DNA of 64,000 bases, taken from contig CAZIDF010000018.1 of assembly GCA_964538085.1 (NCBI GenBank), forward strand, positions 1 through 64,000, read 5' to 3'. A program made the translations under genes and the position numbers. This DNA comes from G020348385 sp964538085. GTDB lineage: Bacteria > Acidobacteriota > Aminicenantia > Aminicenantales > Aminicenantaceae. Shown here in pieces: positions 34,578 to 44,451 of this stretch. The notes below the pieces were generated by a model that did not search any database, was not told the origin of the DNA, and saw only the letters and a list, made by a program, of their open reading frames with translations. Each line of letters starts with the position of its first letter. Positions within the stretch are counted from its first letter, which is position 1.

Positions 34578-36590
34578 TTATTTCTTTTTACCCGATATTA
34601 TTTCGGAGATATTCACTTCTGGGCCTGCGATTATCAAACGGTCTCCTTTGCGGATGATTTCGTTGCCCGAAGGAATGGTTATTGTCTGAGGCGGGAATTT
34701 TCTTTTGATCAACAGGACATCGATACGATGCAAAGCCTTGAGATCCAGTTCTTTCAAGCTTTTGTTCCAGAACACAAGAGGGGCCTCGATTTCCATGAAC
34801 TTATAACCTGTGCCGAAATCGAATGACTCCCCATCTGCCGTGAATTTCATGCTCTTCACAAGCCCAGCGGCAGCCTCTCTTTTAATGATTTCGTGATTGT
34901 AAGCCTCTATGACATCCTTTCTCTTTACTACCCCGGCGAATTTCCCGTTTTGGAGCACGGCGATTTCGGCCACATCGGTCCGCCCGAATATCTTCATGGC
35001 TTTTTCGAGGTTGTCTTCGAAATCCAGCCTGATGTCCGTGACGGCAAGATCCTGGGCGATGACGAAAGAATCGACGATGTCTTTTTCTTCCAGCAATTTT
35101 TTCAACTGATTGAGCGCGAAACACCCGATGTGATTGTTTTCCCCATCCACGATCTGGAAGGAATGGTGTTTGCTTCCGATCGCCTGATCGATGATTTTTC
35201 CCACCTTTTCCGTGTTGAGGAAGAGTTGATAGTCATGGCTGATGAAATCTTTGACGGAAAGAGACTTGAGGATATGTTCTTCTCTCCCCTCTTTGAAGAT
35301 GATGCCTTGGCGTTTGAGCTTCATGGTATAGATGGATTCTTTGTGAACGCCGACCGCCAAAAAAGAGGCGATAATACATGTGAGCATCAACGGCAGGATG
35401 ATCTTGTAATCGTTGGTCAGTTCGAAGATGATGATGATGGCTGTTATCGGGGCATGGGTGGCGGCAGCCACGACAGCTCCCATGCCGACTAGAGAAAAGG
35501 CTCCGGGAGAGGAAATGGATTCGGGAAAGGCAGAATGAAAAAGAGATCCCACGAGATTCCCTGTCATGGCTCCGAGAAAAAGGGATGGAGCAAAAATCCC
35601 CCCGGAACCTCCGGAGCCGAGGGTCATCGATGTGCCAAAGACTTTTGCCATTACGAGGAGAAAGGCCATCCAAAAGCCCAGTTGGCTTTGGAGACAGGCG
35701 TCGATACCCTCGTATCCAACGCCGAAAACTTGAGGTAGTTTCAATCCGATGATTCCGACGATAAGGCCGCCGAGGGCAGGCTTCAGAAGCGGATGGATAC
35801 GAAGGTTGTCAAATCTGTCCTCAAGAAAATAAAGAACTTTGATGAACAATATCGCCACCAATCCACTGAGAATCCCCAGCAGGAGGTACGGACCAATTTC
35901 CCAAACGCTGATCAGAGAATATTTAGGCACCGTGAAGGCGGCGAAATCTCCGGTTATCAAACGTGAAATCAAGGTGGCTATGACGGAGGCGATGATGATT
36001 GGGCTGAAAGAGTAGACACCGAAATCACCCAGCAAAACCTCTACGGCAAAGAGAGCCCCGGCAATGGGGGCGTTGAATGTAGCCCCGATACCCGCGCCTG
36101 CTCCTGCCGCTACCAGCGTTCGCATCGCCCTTTCTTGAATGCGGAACAATTGCCCGATCGAAGAAGCGATACTGGCAGAGATCTGGACGATGGGGCCCTC
36201 ACGGCCGGTTGAACCTCCTGATCCGATACAAATGGACGAGGCAAGAGCCTTGACGATGGCCACTCGATTTCTTATTTTTGCACCGCGGAAGATCAGAGAT
36301 TCCATGATTTCCGGAACTCCGTGACCTTTGGCCTCTTTAGCGCCATAGTAGATAAGGGGGGCTATGAGCAATCCTCCGGCCACCGGAATCAACAGAGTTA
36401 GATACCATGGTTGAGAGCCAACCGCCTCGATGATGCTGGACGATCTCCAGAAAATTTCTTGGAAGAAGTGGATCATGAACTTGAAAAGCACAGAAGCTAA
36501 TCCGGCGAATAAACCAATAATAACCGCAAGCAAAGACAGCCGGATATGCTCACCGAATTCGCGGTCCTTAAAGTGGAATTTCATGTTCAT
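34578..36590 (-). CDS. ClC-family chloride channel/antiporter with CBS and TrkA_C domains
   Basis: A 670-residue protein. The ClC core (about 1-430) shows GHGVPEIMESL, GSGGSTGREGPIVQ and GSGGSGGIFAPSLFLG. Two CBS domains follow (roughly 445-565), and a TrkA_C-like domain ends the protein (KELDLKALHRIDVLLIKRK, GDRLIIAGPEV). CBS and TrkA_C domains usually bind nucleotides, so gating is probably metabolite-controlled. Chloride or fluoride/proton exchange is possible. No ribosome-binding site is obvious before the ATG; TATAAT at 36614-36609 is a candidate -10. Confidence 0.92.
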   Translation of the reverse strand: MNMKFHFKDREFGEHIRLSLLAVIIGLFAGLASVLFKFMIHFFQEIFWRSSSIIEAVGSQPWYLTLLIPVAGGLLIAPLIYYGAKEAKGHGVPEIMESLIFRGAKIRNRVAIVKALASSICIGSGGSTGREGPIVQISASIASSIGQLFRIQERAMRTLVAAGAGAGIGATFNAPIAGALFAVEVLLGDFGVYSFSPIIIASVIATLISRLITGDFAAFTVPKYSLISVWEIGPYLLLGILSGLVAILFIKVLYFLEDRFDNLRIHPLLKPALGGLIVGIIGLKLPQVFGVGYEGIDACLQSQLGFWMAFLLVMAKVFGTSMTLGSGGSGGIFAPSLFLGAMTGNLVGSLFHSAFPESISSPGAFSLVGMGAVVAAATHAPITAIIIIFELTNDYKIILPLMLTCIIASFLAVGVHKESIYTMKLKRQGIIFKEGREEHILKSLSVKDFISHDYQLFLNTEKVGKIIDQAIGSKHHSFQIVDGENNHIGCFALNQLKKLLEEKDIVDSFVIAQDLAVTDIRLDFEDNLEKAMKIFGRTDVAEIAVLQNGKFAGVVKRKDVIEAYNHEIIKREAAAGLVKSMKFTADGESFDFGTGYKFMEIEAPLVFWNKSLKELDLKALHRIDVLLIKRKFPPQTITIPSGNEIIRKGDRLIIAGPEVNISEIISGKKK

Positions 36591-36653
36591 TTTTCAAACA
36601 GAAGAATTATTATAGAGGAAAAAAGGAATTAAAAAAAATGGTTTAAAAATATT

Positions 36654-37946
36654 TTAAAAAAGTTTCAGCTGGCCCTGCGCCTCCTCCTCAACCGTATCTT
36701 CATCGAAAAGGTTGATTTTCCCGAACTCGCCGTCATGGCCAGGGACGATCTTGACATGGCCTTTTCTCATCCTGTCCACAGCCATACTCACCCGCTCCGG
36801 AGAAAGGCGCTCCAATTCATGGATGGGGACTTCGGTGAGGATTTTGTGCTCGTTCCCAAATTCATGGATGAACTTGAAATACATTTCCCAGACGCTTTTA
36901 CATTCGGATGTTTTGGAAAGCGCCTGCGCCACGATTTCATTCAAAGGGATAAGGTTTCTGTATGGGATCCTGGTCGGCGGGAAATTTCCTTTCTCTCTGT
37001 CTGCTAAATTTTCCACCCGATGCATCACGCCTACGGTGAGCTTTTTCCCGCAGCGGGGGCACATGTATTTGTGCTGGATTGTTTCTTGGGGCGAGAAGAT
37101 CACCTCACATTTGCGATGGCCATCGTAGTGGTATTTGCCCTCCTCAGGGAAGAATTCCACTGTGTAAAGAAACTTATCGGGATTTTTGCTCTTGATGGCT
37201 TCCACCAGAGCATCGTAACTGAATTCCGTATCGAATACATTGGATTCCCTGCCGATTTTCGATGGGGAATGGGCATCGGAGTTGGAGACAAATGTGTATT
37301 TGTCGAGGGAAGAAAGCCGCCAGTTCATCGATGGATCGGATGACAGGCCTGTCTCTAACGCAAAGATAAAGGGTGTCGTCTCTTCGAAGCACTCTTCGAT
37401 CGTATCGAAGCCCGAGTTGGCCCCGAAGAGAGAAAACCAAGGTGTCCATATATGAGCGGGGATGACCACACAACGCGGGCAGTCGTTCGCCACGATCTTT
37501 ACAAAAGTTTTGGCATCCAGTCCGAGGATGGGCCGTCCATCCGAACGCAGGTTTCCGATACTGGATAATTTGCTGTTCAGTTTGTCGACGGATTCGAAAT
37601 CGGGCGCCAGCACGAGGATGTGAATCTTTCGAACCTTTCCTTTTTTGGAGTAGATAAAGCTGATCTCTGCGGTCAGGATGAAGGAAACATCTTCTTTGGA
37701 GACTCCGATGTCTTGAAGAAATCCGTTCTTCTGAGGGAGGACGTTTTTCAGACGGAAAAACCCGTTTCCTGAAGATGTCAGCTTTTCTTTTGCGAGAAAA
37801 AGCCATTCCGGATGGGTGAAATCTCCTGTGCCCAGGAGTGAGATCCCTTTGATTTTCGCCCAGTGTGCGAGGGTGTCGAGAGAGGTGTCACGAGAGGTGG
37901 CCCGTGAAAATTTGGAGTGAATGTGGAGATCGGCCACATACTTCAT
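36654..37946 (-). CDS. endonuclease Q family protein (PHP domain)
   Basis: About 430 residues starting MKYVADLHIHSKFSRATSRDTSL, the PHP opening of this family. TGDFTHPEW, ILTAEISFIY, VIPAHIWTPWFSLFG and SNSDAHSPSKIGRE follow, then a zinc-ribbon pair in MCPRCGKKLTVGVMHR. Archaeal and some bacterial EndoQ enzymes cut DNA 5' to uracil or hypoxanthine, so a role in repair of deaminated bases is likely. The start at 37946 matches the family; a frame to 37985 adds 13 residues. It is divergent from the first GWxTD gene. Confidence 0.88.
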   Translation of the reverse strand: MKYVADLHIHSKFSRATSRDTSLDTLAHWAKIKGISLLGTGDFTHPEWLFLAKEKLTSSGNGFFRLKNVLPQKNGFLQDIGVSKEDVSFILTAEISFIYSKKGKVRKIHILVLAPDFESVDKLNSKLSSIGNLRSDGRPILGLDAKTFVKIVANDCPRCVVIPAHIWTPWFSLFGANSGFDTIEECFEETTPFIFALETGLSSDPSMNWRLSSLDKYTFVSNSDAHSPSKIGRESNVFDTEFSYDALVEAIKSKNPDKFLYTVEFFPEEGKYHYDGHRKCEVIFSPQETIQHKYMCPRCGKKLTVGVMHRVENLADREKGNFPPTRIPYRNLIPLNEIVAQALSKTSECKSVWEMYFKFIHEFGNEHKILTEVPIHELERLSPERVSMAVDRMRKGHVKIVPGHDGEFGKINLFDEDTVEEEAQGQLKLF

Positions 37947-38007
37947 TGTGTGTTGTTCCCAGTTTATATAAATACCTTGTGACATTTCAAGATAATACTA
38001 TGGTAAA

Positions 38008-38059
38008 CGGAAAATAAATCCCTATTTTTACTCGGCTGGTCCTGGCGGAAAATAAATCC
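38008..38059 (+). repeat. direct repeat pair CGGAAAATAAATCC
   Basis: The 14-base sequence occurs exactly at 38008-38021 and 38046-38059, 38 bases apart, in the divergent gap between the EndoQ and GWxTD genes. It may be a pair of regulator sites or a small duplication. Confidence 0.6.
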
Positions 38060-38090
38060 ATGATTTTTGTACTTGCGTGATAGGGCTTTT

Positions 38091-38119
38091 TATCATTTCT
38101 TAAAAGTGCTAAAATGATA
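38091..38119. promoter_or_regulatory. inverted repeat, operator-like
   Basis: TATCATTT (38091-38098) and AAATGATA (38112-38119) are perfect eight-base arms around 13 bases, about 90 bases before the GTG start of the first GWxTD gene. The spacing suits a dimeric regulator binding near the promoter; it lacks a T-run to be a terminator. Confidence 0.4.
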
Positions 38120-38207
38120 TGTAAGAAGGCCAATCGTTGAGCATTCATCTTATATTCTTTTGCGATGATGAGTTGTATCGAAAACTTTAATCTGAAGGGA
38201 GAAAGCT

Positions 38208-39143
38208 GTGAGAAATAACCAGAGTATATTAAAATCTGTCGCTCATTCCTGTCTTGTTCTGTTCGCTTTCAGTTTAATCAGCTGTGGAGGAGGCCCGAAG
38301 TTGGAGCTCGACCCTGCGAGCAAAGATTTTTATGAAACGGCTCGATTGATCATGACGAAGCAGGAAAACAGGATATTCAGACATCTTCCCGATAAAGAAT
38401 CAAGGGAAGAATTCATCCAAGAATTCTGGATTAAACGGGATCCCGATAGAGAGACGGATGAAAATGAATTCAGAGAAGAATTTTTCCGTCGAATCGAATA
38501 TGCCAACGAACATTTTTTCGAAGGGCCTCCAGGATGGAAAACCGACAGAGGAAGAATGTACATCTATTTCGGGTCGCCGGATAGAATGGACGGAAATCCG
38601 ATGAGCAACCAGCCGGGAATGAGGGGTTGGATTTTGTGGGTCTATTATCGGTATGGTTTTGCGGTGTATTTTTTCGACCGGAGAGGGGATGGCCAGTACA
38701 ATATCGAACCGACACCCACAGAGTTGGGGGGCGGTCTTGTGGGAGATTTTTCCTACGCCATCGAAAAAGCCCGGTTGGGATATATACCCCAGCAGGATAG
38801 CATGAGCGACAAGTTCATGAATTTCCAGTTGGATTATGACAAACAGAATAAGGAATTCATCATTTCGGTCCCCACAGAGGCTTTGGTTTTCGAGGAGGAG
38901 GAAAACCTCCTGAAGTTGGATTTGGAGTTTGAATTTTACATCTACCAGGAAGAGTCGGGAGTTAAGGACAAATTTCAGCACACGGAAAATTTCGAAACCA
39001 CGGAAGAACGAATTTTGAACCAGAAAGATATTGTTTTCACGATCCCGAAGGATTTGGAGCCAGGAAAATATTTTGTCGATGTTATTATCACGGTGAAGCC
39101 CGATGTCGGAAAGGTAAGAAAAATATTTAATATCAAAGTCTGA
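38208..39143 (+). CDS. GWxTD-domain lipoprotein, first copy
   Basis: A 311-residue protein with a lipobox (LISC, Cys26), so probably lipid-anchored and extracytoplasmic. It has LDPASKDFYETARLIMTKQE, EEFIQEFWIKRDPD, the naming motif GWKTDRGRMYIYFGSPD near residue 113, then a beta-rich C-terminal half resembling an Ig-like domain (PGKYFVDVIITVKPDVGKVRKIFNIKV). The domain occurs in Bacteroidota and Acidobacteria-like phyla; its function is unknown. The start is GTG with AGGGAG upstream. It pairs with the larger GWxTD-TPR gene 20 bases downstream, as does its paralogue at 49803. Confidence 0.85.
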   Translation: MRNNQSILKSVAHSCLVLFAFSLISCGGGPKLELDPASKDFYETARLIMTKQENRIFRHLPDKESREEFIQEFWIKRDPDRETDENEFREEFFRRIEYANEHFFEGPPGWKTDRGRMYIYFGSPDRMDGNPMSNQPGMRGWILWVYYRYGFAVYFFDRRGDGQYNIEPTPTELGGGLVGDFSYAIEKARLGYIPQQDSMSDKFMNFQLDYDKQNKEFIISVPTEALVFEEEENLLKLDLEFEFYIYQEESGVKDKFQHTENFETTEERILNQKDIVFTIPKDLEPGKYFVDVIITVKPDVGKVRKIFNIKV

Positions 39144-39163
39144 GACGAATAAATATTTCCAGG

Positions 39164-41266
39164 ATGGCTGAGACGGCCGTAAGAACCACAAAAACACTTG
39201 TCGTTTTGATGGCGCTTTCTGTGTTTTTGTGTGGCAATCAGATCAAGGAGAAGGATCTCCTCCCCCAATACAGAGATTGGTTAAAGCTGGTGAACTACAT
39301 CATCCGTCCAGAGGAAAAAGATGTTTTTATGCTGCTTGCCAATAATCGGGAGAGAGATATTTTTATCCAAACCTTCTGGAAGCAACGGGACCCTACGCCC
39401 GGAACCCCGGAGAATGAGTACAAAGAGGAACATATCGAGAGATTCAACTATGCCAATGAGTACTACAGACGAGGTTCGCCGCGCGAAGGGTGGATGACCG
39501 ACATGGGAAGATTCCATATCATCCTGGGTCCTCCTGTGAGCATCGAACGTTTCGACAACCAGAAGGGTCTTTACCCGGCCCAAGTCTGGTACTACTATGG
39601 AGAGAGGGAAAAAGGCCTGCCCGCTTATTTTGGTCTAGTGTTTTTTAAAAGGGGAGGGGCTGGAGAATACAAACTGTACGATCCCGTTTCCGATGGGCCT
39701 GCGGCTCTTATGATCGAGGGGAGGAATCTGGATCCATTCGCTTATGAAAAAACATATGAAAAAATCAACGAACTAGCGCCAACTCTCGCTCTGGTATCCC
39801 TCAGCATGATTCCTGGAGAAATTCCCTTCAATTACCAGCCTTCTCTGCGCAATAACATCGTACTTGCCGATATTATGGAATCACCCATTGAGGATATCAA
39901 TCCCGTTTACGCCACACATTTTTTGAACTACAGAGGGATCGTCAGCACGGATTACCTGACGAACTATATCGAGAGCGATGCTGAAGATGCCTTGATAACG
40001 GATCCGGCGATGGGATTGGATTTTTTGCATTTTTTGATCGTGCCCCGCCTGATTTCAGTGGATTATTACGAACCCAAGGATCAGTTTTTTTGCAACTTTA
40101 CGCTGAATGTCAACATGAGCCAGGATGAAAAGACGGTCTTCCAGTATTCCAAAGAATTCCCTTTTTATTTTTCCCAGGATGAGCTCGATAAAATAAGGGC
40201 GAGCGGCCTGGGCATAGAGGACTGCTTTCCTGTGGCTGAGGGGAAATATAAGCTGACCGTTTTGCTGATGAATTCTGTGGGGAAAGAATTTACGATATAC
40301 GAGAAGGAGTTGGAAATTCCTGAGAGGTCCGAGGAATCCTGTTTGATGGGTCCTTTTTTAGGCTACAGGTTCCAGAGCTATCCCACAGATGTTCACATCC
40401 CTTTCAAGGTTCTCGATAGCAAGCTGGCGGTCGAACCTAAAAAAACCTACGGCACGAGCGATTCGCTTTCCATTCTTTTTCTCGTAAAGAATGTGGACAA
40501 TGATCTTTGGGAGTCGGGAAAAGCGGAAATACGAATCCAAGGCCTGAAACAAACCAATCCGTCGCAGAAAAATTGGACTTTTTTGCTGAAAAGCTCACCA
40601 CTCGGAAAAATTCTGAAAATAGCGCATGAGTTTCCGGTTCGCGAACTCTCCCCGGATTATTATGACATCCATATCAAACTATTAGACGGCAAGGGGAGTA
40701 TGGTCGATCACAAGGTAAGCCATTTCGTTATTTCTGCGGCAGATGCCGTAGCCCACCCGACGGCTTATGCAAAAGGGATCCCTTTAGCTCATAGTTATGC
40801 CTATTATTATATGCTTGCATCCCAATACAGTAAAACCGGCCGGCTTGATAAGGCAGGGGATTTTTATCAAAAAGCCTATGGAATGAACCCGGGTTACAAA
40901 AATGGATTGTTGGATTATGCCCGATACCTTATCGAATCCCAAAAATTAAAGGAATGCTTGGATCTGATCGAAAATATCAGGGATGAAAAAGATCTGCGGT
41001 TCGAATATTTTTTGATCAAAGGCAGAGCGCACATGGGGATGCAGGAATATAAACTAGCCATCTCAAACCTAGAGGAGGGGAGTAAGATCTACAACAGCGA
41101 CACTACCCTCCTCAATTCCCTCGGGTACTGCTACCATAAAACCAACCAGAAAGATAAAGCGCTAGAGGTCCTCAAGGCATCGCTCCGGTTGAATCCCCAA
41201 CAGGAAGAAATCCAAAAGCTAGTTCAAGAGATAGGAAAAAACTCACAAAGTTATTCAAAAAATTGA
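39164..41266 (+). CDS. GWxTD-domain protein with C-terminal TPR, first copy
   Basis: A 700-residue exported protein. After a signal peptide come YIIRPEEKDVFMLLANNRERDIF, FWKQRDPTPGTPENEYKEEH, the GWMTDMGRFHIILGPP motif near residue 110, and long beta-rich middle domains. TPR-like helical repeats occupy about 540-690 (ASQYSKTGRLDKAGDFYQKAYGMNP, LNSLGYCYHKTNQKDKALEVL). TPR repeats suggest it scaffolds partners in the periplasm or at the outer membrane. It is adjacent to the GWxTD lipoprotein, as in the second pair. Confidence 0.85.
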   Translation: MAETAVRTTKTLVVLMALSVFLCGNQIKEKDLLPQYRDWLKLVNYIIRPEEKDVFMLLANNRERDIFIQTFWKQRDPTPGTPENEYKEEHIERFNYANEYYRRGSPREGWMTDMGRFHIILGPPVSIERFDNQKGLYPAQVWYYYGEREKGLPAYFGLVFFKRGGAGEYKLYDPVSDGPAALMIEGRNLDPFAYEKTYEKINELAPTLALVSLSMIPGEIPFNYQPSLRNNIVLADIMESPIEDINPVYATHFLNYRGIVSTDYLTNYIESDAEDALITDPAMGLDFLHFLIVPRLISVDYYEPKDQFFCNFTLNVNMSQDEKTVFQYSKEFPFYFSQDELDKIRASGLGIEDCFPVAEGKYKLTVLLMNSVGKEFTIYEKELEIPERSEESCLMGPFLGYRFQSYPTDVHIPFKVLDSKLAVEPKKTYGTSDSLSILFLVKNVDNDLWESGKAEIRIQGLKQTNPSQKNWTFLLKSSPLGKILKIAHEFPVRELSPDYYDIHIKLLDGKGSMVDHKVSHFVISAADAVAHPTAYAKGIPLAHSYAYYYMLASQYSKTGRLDKAGDFYQKAYGMNPGYKNGLLDYARYLIESQKLKECLDLIENIRDEKDLRFEYFLIKGRAHMGMQEYKLAISNLEEGSKIYNSDTTLLNSLGYCYHKTNQKDKALEVLKASLRLNPQQEEIQKLVQEIGKNSQSYSKN

Positions 41267-41350
41267 ACTTTTGAATCGTTTCTGATACAATTTCTTGGAT
41301 AATTCCTCATCCGTTTTTTTTCATGCTGGAATCGGCTTTTTTAAAAAGAA

Positions 41351-41379
41351 GTTAACTTGTTTATTTAATTACTGTTAAC
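41351..41379. promoter_or_regulatory. paired GTTAAC sites upstream of the receptor promoter
   Basis: GTTAAC occurs at 41351-41356 and 41374-41379, about 60 and 35 bases before the sigma-54-type -24 box. The same hexamer lies before the DUF5916 gene. They could be activator sites; the hexamer is short, so chance is possible. Confidence 0.25.
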
Positions 41380-41414
41380 TCTTTCGGCGTAAACGTGTCC
41401 GGGATCGACAAAGG

Positions 41415-41430
41415 TGGCATGAATATTGCT
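41415..41430 (+). promoter_or_regulatory. sigma-54 (-24/-12) promoter of the TonB receptor gene
   Basis: TGGCATGAATATTGCT matches the sigma-54 consensus TGGCAcg-N4-TTGCw, with GG and GC correctly spaced. It is 165 bases before the TTG start of the receptor. Transcription from it would need an NtrC-type activator, none of which is encoded here. The rest of the 329-base gap holds a leader with small hairpins. Confidence 0.65.
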
Positions 41431-41527
41431 TTTAATAATAAGGGTATCTTTTTATCATGAATAATATAAAAAAATCTCATTTTCAAGGGGGTGCGAAAAA
41501 GAATAGCGAAGAAAAAAAAGCTTTGGG

Positions 41528-41581
41528 TGGAGTGAAAACATCACTCCAAGGAAAATCGGATCTTATCCCTTTTTTTAGGGA
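41528..41581 (+). promoter_or_regulatory. two hairpins in the receptor mRNA leader
   Basis: TGGAGTG (41528-41534) pairs perfectly with CACTCCA (41542-41548) around AAAACAT; then TCCCT (41566-41570) pairs with AGGGA (41577-41581) just before the GAGGAGG ribosome-binding site. They could affect message stability or translation. No known riboswitch is recognised. Confidence 0.4.
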
Positions 41582-41595
41582 ATGAGGAGGAAAAT

Positions 41596-44427
41596 TTGAA
41601 AAAACTTTTTACCATTGTAGCCGTTCTTCTACTATTAGGTGTTTTTGTATCCGCGCAGGATCTGGGTGCCCTCAACGGTAAAGTGACGGATGAAGATGGG
41701 ACGCCACTTCCCGGTGTGAGCGTGACTTTGACAGGCGGCAGGATCGCGTTGATGAGCACTGTTACCTCTGAGGGCGGAAACTTCCGGTTCTTGAGTCTTC
41801 CCGGTGGCGATGACTACACGTTGAAACTGGAACTCAGCGGATTCAAGACATTCACGCGAGAGAAACTCAATGTTTCTTTCGGCCGTGATACAACAGTGAA
41901 CATCAAGATGGAGCAATCAGCTTTGGAAGAGGAGGTCACGGTCATCGGACAAAGCCCTGTCATCGATACCAAGAGAACGCAGGTGGGTGTCAACATCACA
42001 GAAGAGATGATCAATAGCCTGCCTACAGCTCGGAATCCGTGGGTCATCATGTCGCTTGTACCCGGCATGTTGATCAGCAAGGAGGACGTGGGCGGAAACG
42101 AAGCGGGACAGCAGTCCGATTATACCGGTCACGGAAGCATAGCCAATGACCAGACCTGGAACATCGACGGAGCCAACATCACGGACAACTCCGCATTGGG
42201 AGCAGCCCCGTCCTATTTGAACTTGGCAAGCTATGAGGAACTGCAGATCAACTACGGGAACAACGACGTGAAATCCCAAACAGGCGGTGTGCAGCTCAAC
42301 TTCGTCAGCCGCCGAGGCGGGAACAACTTCTCCGGCAACTTTTACCTGGATGTTGAGGAAGAGAACTGGGGACAGGCTTACAACGGCACTCCCGAGCTGG
42401 AAGCGCTGTATCCCACCTATAATCCAGGTATCTCGCGTGTGTATCTGTATGGCGTCAACTTTGGCGGACCTATCGTCAGAGATAAGGCATGGTTTTACGG
42501 CTCCTACGGGATCCAGGACATCAATGCCCGGAATATCGATGCCACCACAGACTCCACCTGGCTGATGTCCGGTTATGCCAAACTCAACTTCCAGGTCGCA
42601 AGCAGCACCAGAGCGGAACTTTTCTTCGAATACGACAACAAGCTCAAGTATGGCCGAAACGACTGGTTCGAGCTGGGATCCTGTGCTCCGGATCTCCGTT
42701 GGGATCAGGATGGTCCGGGATATATCTGGAAAGGTGAACTGGAGCAGATGTTCGGCGACCTGTACCTCAACGCCAAAGCCCTGTACATCGACATGTCCTT
42801 TTTCCTGCACCCCTATGAATCGACTTTGGGAAAACCTCTGAGCATTCTTTACTATCCCAGCTATTTTGTTACAGGCGCTCTTGACGATTACGGGACCACA
42901 CGGATCAACACCAACCTCAACCTGACGGGCAGCTATTTTGCCGAGGAAGTCCTGGGCGGGGACCACGAGATCAAATTCGGCGTGGATTACCTGGTTTCCA
43001 CGGTGTCGAGCTACGATTATTACCAGGGAAACATGTATCTCTATTACTACGGACCGGATGATTACTTCCAAAGCGGTGAGTACTGGGAAGGAGATGTCCG
43101 GAGAGATGTGAACATCAAATACTGGTTGCGCCGGTACTCCCTGTTCATCCAGGACACCGTGACTTTCGGAAAACTGAGCATCAACCTGGGACTCCGGTAC
43201 GACAACGAGACCTCCAGGATCAAAGACCAGGCTGTGCCTGCCTCACCGTTCCTGCCGGATCTTCTGCCTGCGCTTACGATCTCGAATCTCGATCCCGGCC
43301 AAAGCTGGTCAACGTTGTCTCCAAGGTTAAGCTTGATCTACGACATCGGCGGAGACGGGAAGACCGTGTTCAAGATCAACCTGGCCCGGTACGGTTCGCA
43401 GGAAGGATTCGGCATGGCCAATTTCCTCAACCCGATGGGATGGTCAGGAATCGGGGTTTACTGGGATGATTTGAACGGCGATGCCCTCGTGACCAATAAC
43501 GAGCTTTTCGGAGAGGATGCCGATGGAAACCTGGCGACTCCCACAGCAGACACCATTCTTTGGGCCTGGGGAACCAACGTGGATAACCCGACGGATATCG
43601 TACCCGCTAACAGTATAGACCCGAATTTCAGCTCGCCGTTGTTGGATGAGCTCAGCATTTCACTCGAGAGAGAGATCATCACCGACTTCGCCGCCCGAGC
43701 AGAATTTTTCTACAAAAGGGCCCATAACGGAATTTGGGATCGGAACATGATGCTGGATGGAACGCTGGAAACTGTAGACAACTATTACAATGCCGGGACT
43801 GAGCCCACCACAGGACAGATAATATGGGGCCGAAACGAGGGTTTTTATTATAACAAAAGGACAAACTATCCCAGCTACCACACCAAGTATATCGCCGCGC
43901 AGATAGTCCTGGTCAAACGGCTCTCCAGCAAATGGATGCTGGATGCCTCGCTCACCTATTCAGACTGGAAACGCTACTATGAGGGAGATTACACCGACCC
44001 CCACAACATTCTCTACTACGACAAAGCTGTCAACTCCTGGATGAATTCCAGATGGCAGTTCAAGGTCTCAGGCCTGTACCAGTTCCCATTGGGGATCAAT
44101 GCCAGCTGGGTGTTCAGGGCGCGGGAAGGATATGTCCTCGAAAATTATGTGAACGAATACCGGCCCGGTTACAGCACGCAAAGATTCTATGACGGGCTGC
44201 GGGGCGACGATCGCCTGCCCGCTTTCTACGAGCTCGACTTCAGGCTGGAGAAGGTATTCCAAGTCGGGGAGAGATCTAGAGTTGTCCTCTCAGTGGATGC
44301 CTTCAATGCCCTCAACAGCAACATCGAATTGAACAGAGACCAGGTCATCACCTCCGATAGATTCGGTACAGTCAACAAGATCCTCAACCCCAGAGTTTTC
44401 CGGTTCGGCGTGAGGTTCGACTTCTAA
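41596..44427 (+). CDS. TonB-dependent receptor with carboxypeptidase-regulatory-like domain
   Basis: A 943-residue outer-membrane receptor. Signal peptide (MKKLFTIVAVLLLLGVFVSAQ), a CarboxypepD_reg-like domain (LNGKVTDEDGTPLPGVSVTL, about 26-110), a plug domain (VTVIGQSPVIDTKRTQVGV, about 115-250), then a long barrel ending in an aromatic terminus (FRFGVRFDF). Such receptors import or handle large substrates using TonB energy. The TTG start has GAGGAGG upstream. It has its own sigma-54-type promoter and a strong terminator, so it is a separate unit between the GWxTD and sulfatase genes. Confidence 0.92.
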   Translation: MKKLFTIVAVLLLLGVFVSAQDLGALNGKVTDEDGTPLPGVSVTLTGGRIALMSTVTSEGGNFRFLSLPGGDDYTLKLELSGFKTFTREKLNVSFGRDTTVNIKMEQSALEEEVTVIGQSPVIDTKRTQVGVNITEEMINSLPTARNPWVIMSLVPGMLISKEDVGGNEAGQQSDYTGHGSIANDQTWNIDGANITDNSALGAAPSYLNLASYEELQINYGNNDVKSQTGGVQLNFVSRRGGNNFSGNFYLDVEEENWGQAYNGTPELEALYPTYNPGISRVYLYGVNFGGPIVRDKAWFYGSYGIQDINARNIDATTDSTWLMSGYAKLNFQVASSTRAELFFEYDNKLKYGRNDWFELGSCAPDLRWDQDGPGYIWKGELEQMFGDLYLNAKALYIDMSFFLHPYESTLGKPLSILYYPSYFVTGALDDYGTTRINTNLNLTGSYFAEEVLGGDHEIKFGVDYLVSTVSSYDYYQGNMYLYYYGPDDYFQSGEYWEGDVRRDVNIKYWLRRYSLFIQDTVTFGKLSINLGLRYDNETSRIKDQAVPASPFLPDLLPALTISNLDPGQSWSTLSPRLSLIYDIGGDGKTVFKINLARYGSQEGFGMANFLNPMGWSGIGVYWDDLNGDALVTNNELFGEDADGNLATPTADTILWAWGTNVDNPTDIVPANSIDPNFSSPLLDELSISLEREIITDFAARAEFFYKRAHNGIWDRNMMLDGTLETVDNYYNAGTEPTTGQIIWGRNEGFYYNKRTNYPSYHTKYIAAQIVLVKRLSSKWMLDASLTYSDWKRYYEGDYTDPHNILYYDKAVNSWMNSRWQFKVSGLYQFPLGINASWVFRAREGYVLENYVNEYRPGYSTQRFYDGLRGDDRLPAFYELDFRLEKVFQVGERSRVVLSVDAFNALNSNIELNRDQVITSDRFGTVNKILNPRVFRFGVRFDF

Positions 44428-44451
44428 GCAGCACCGCAAAATACGAGTTCA

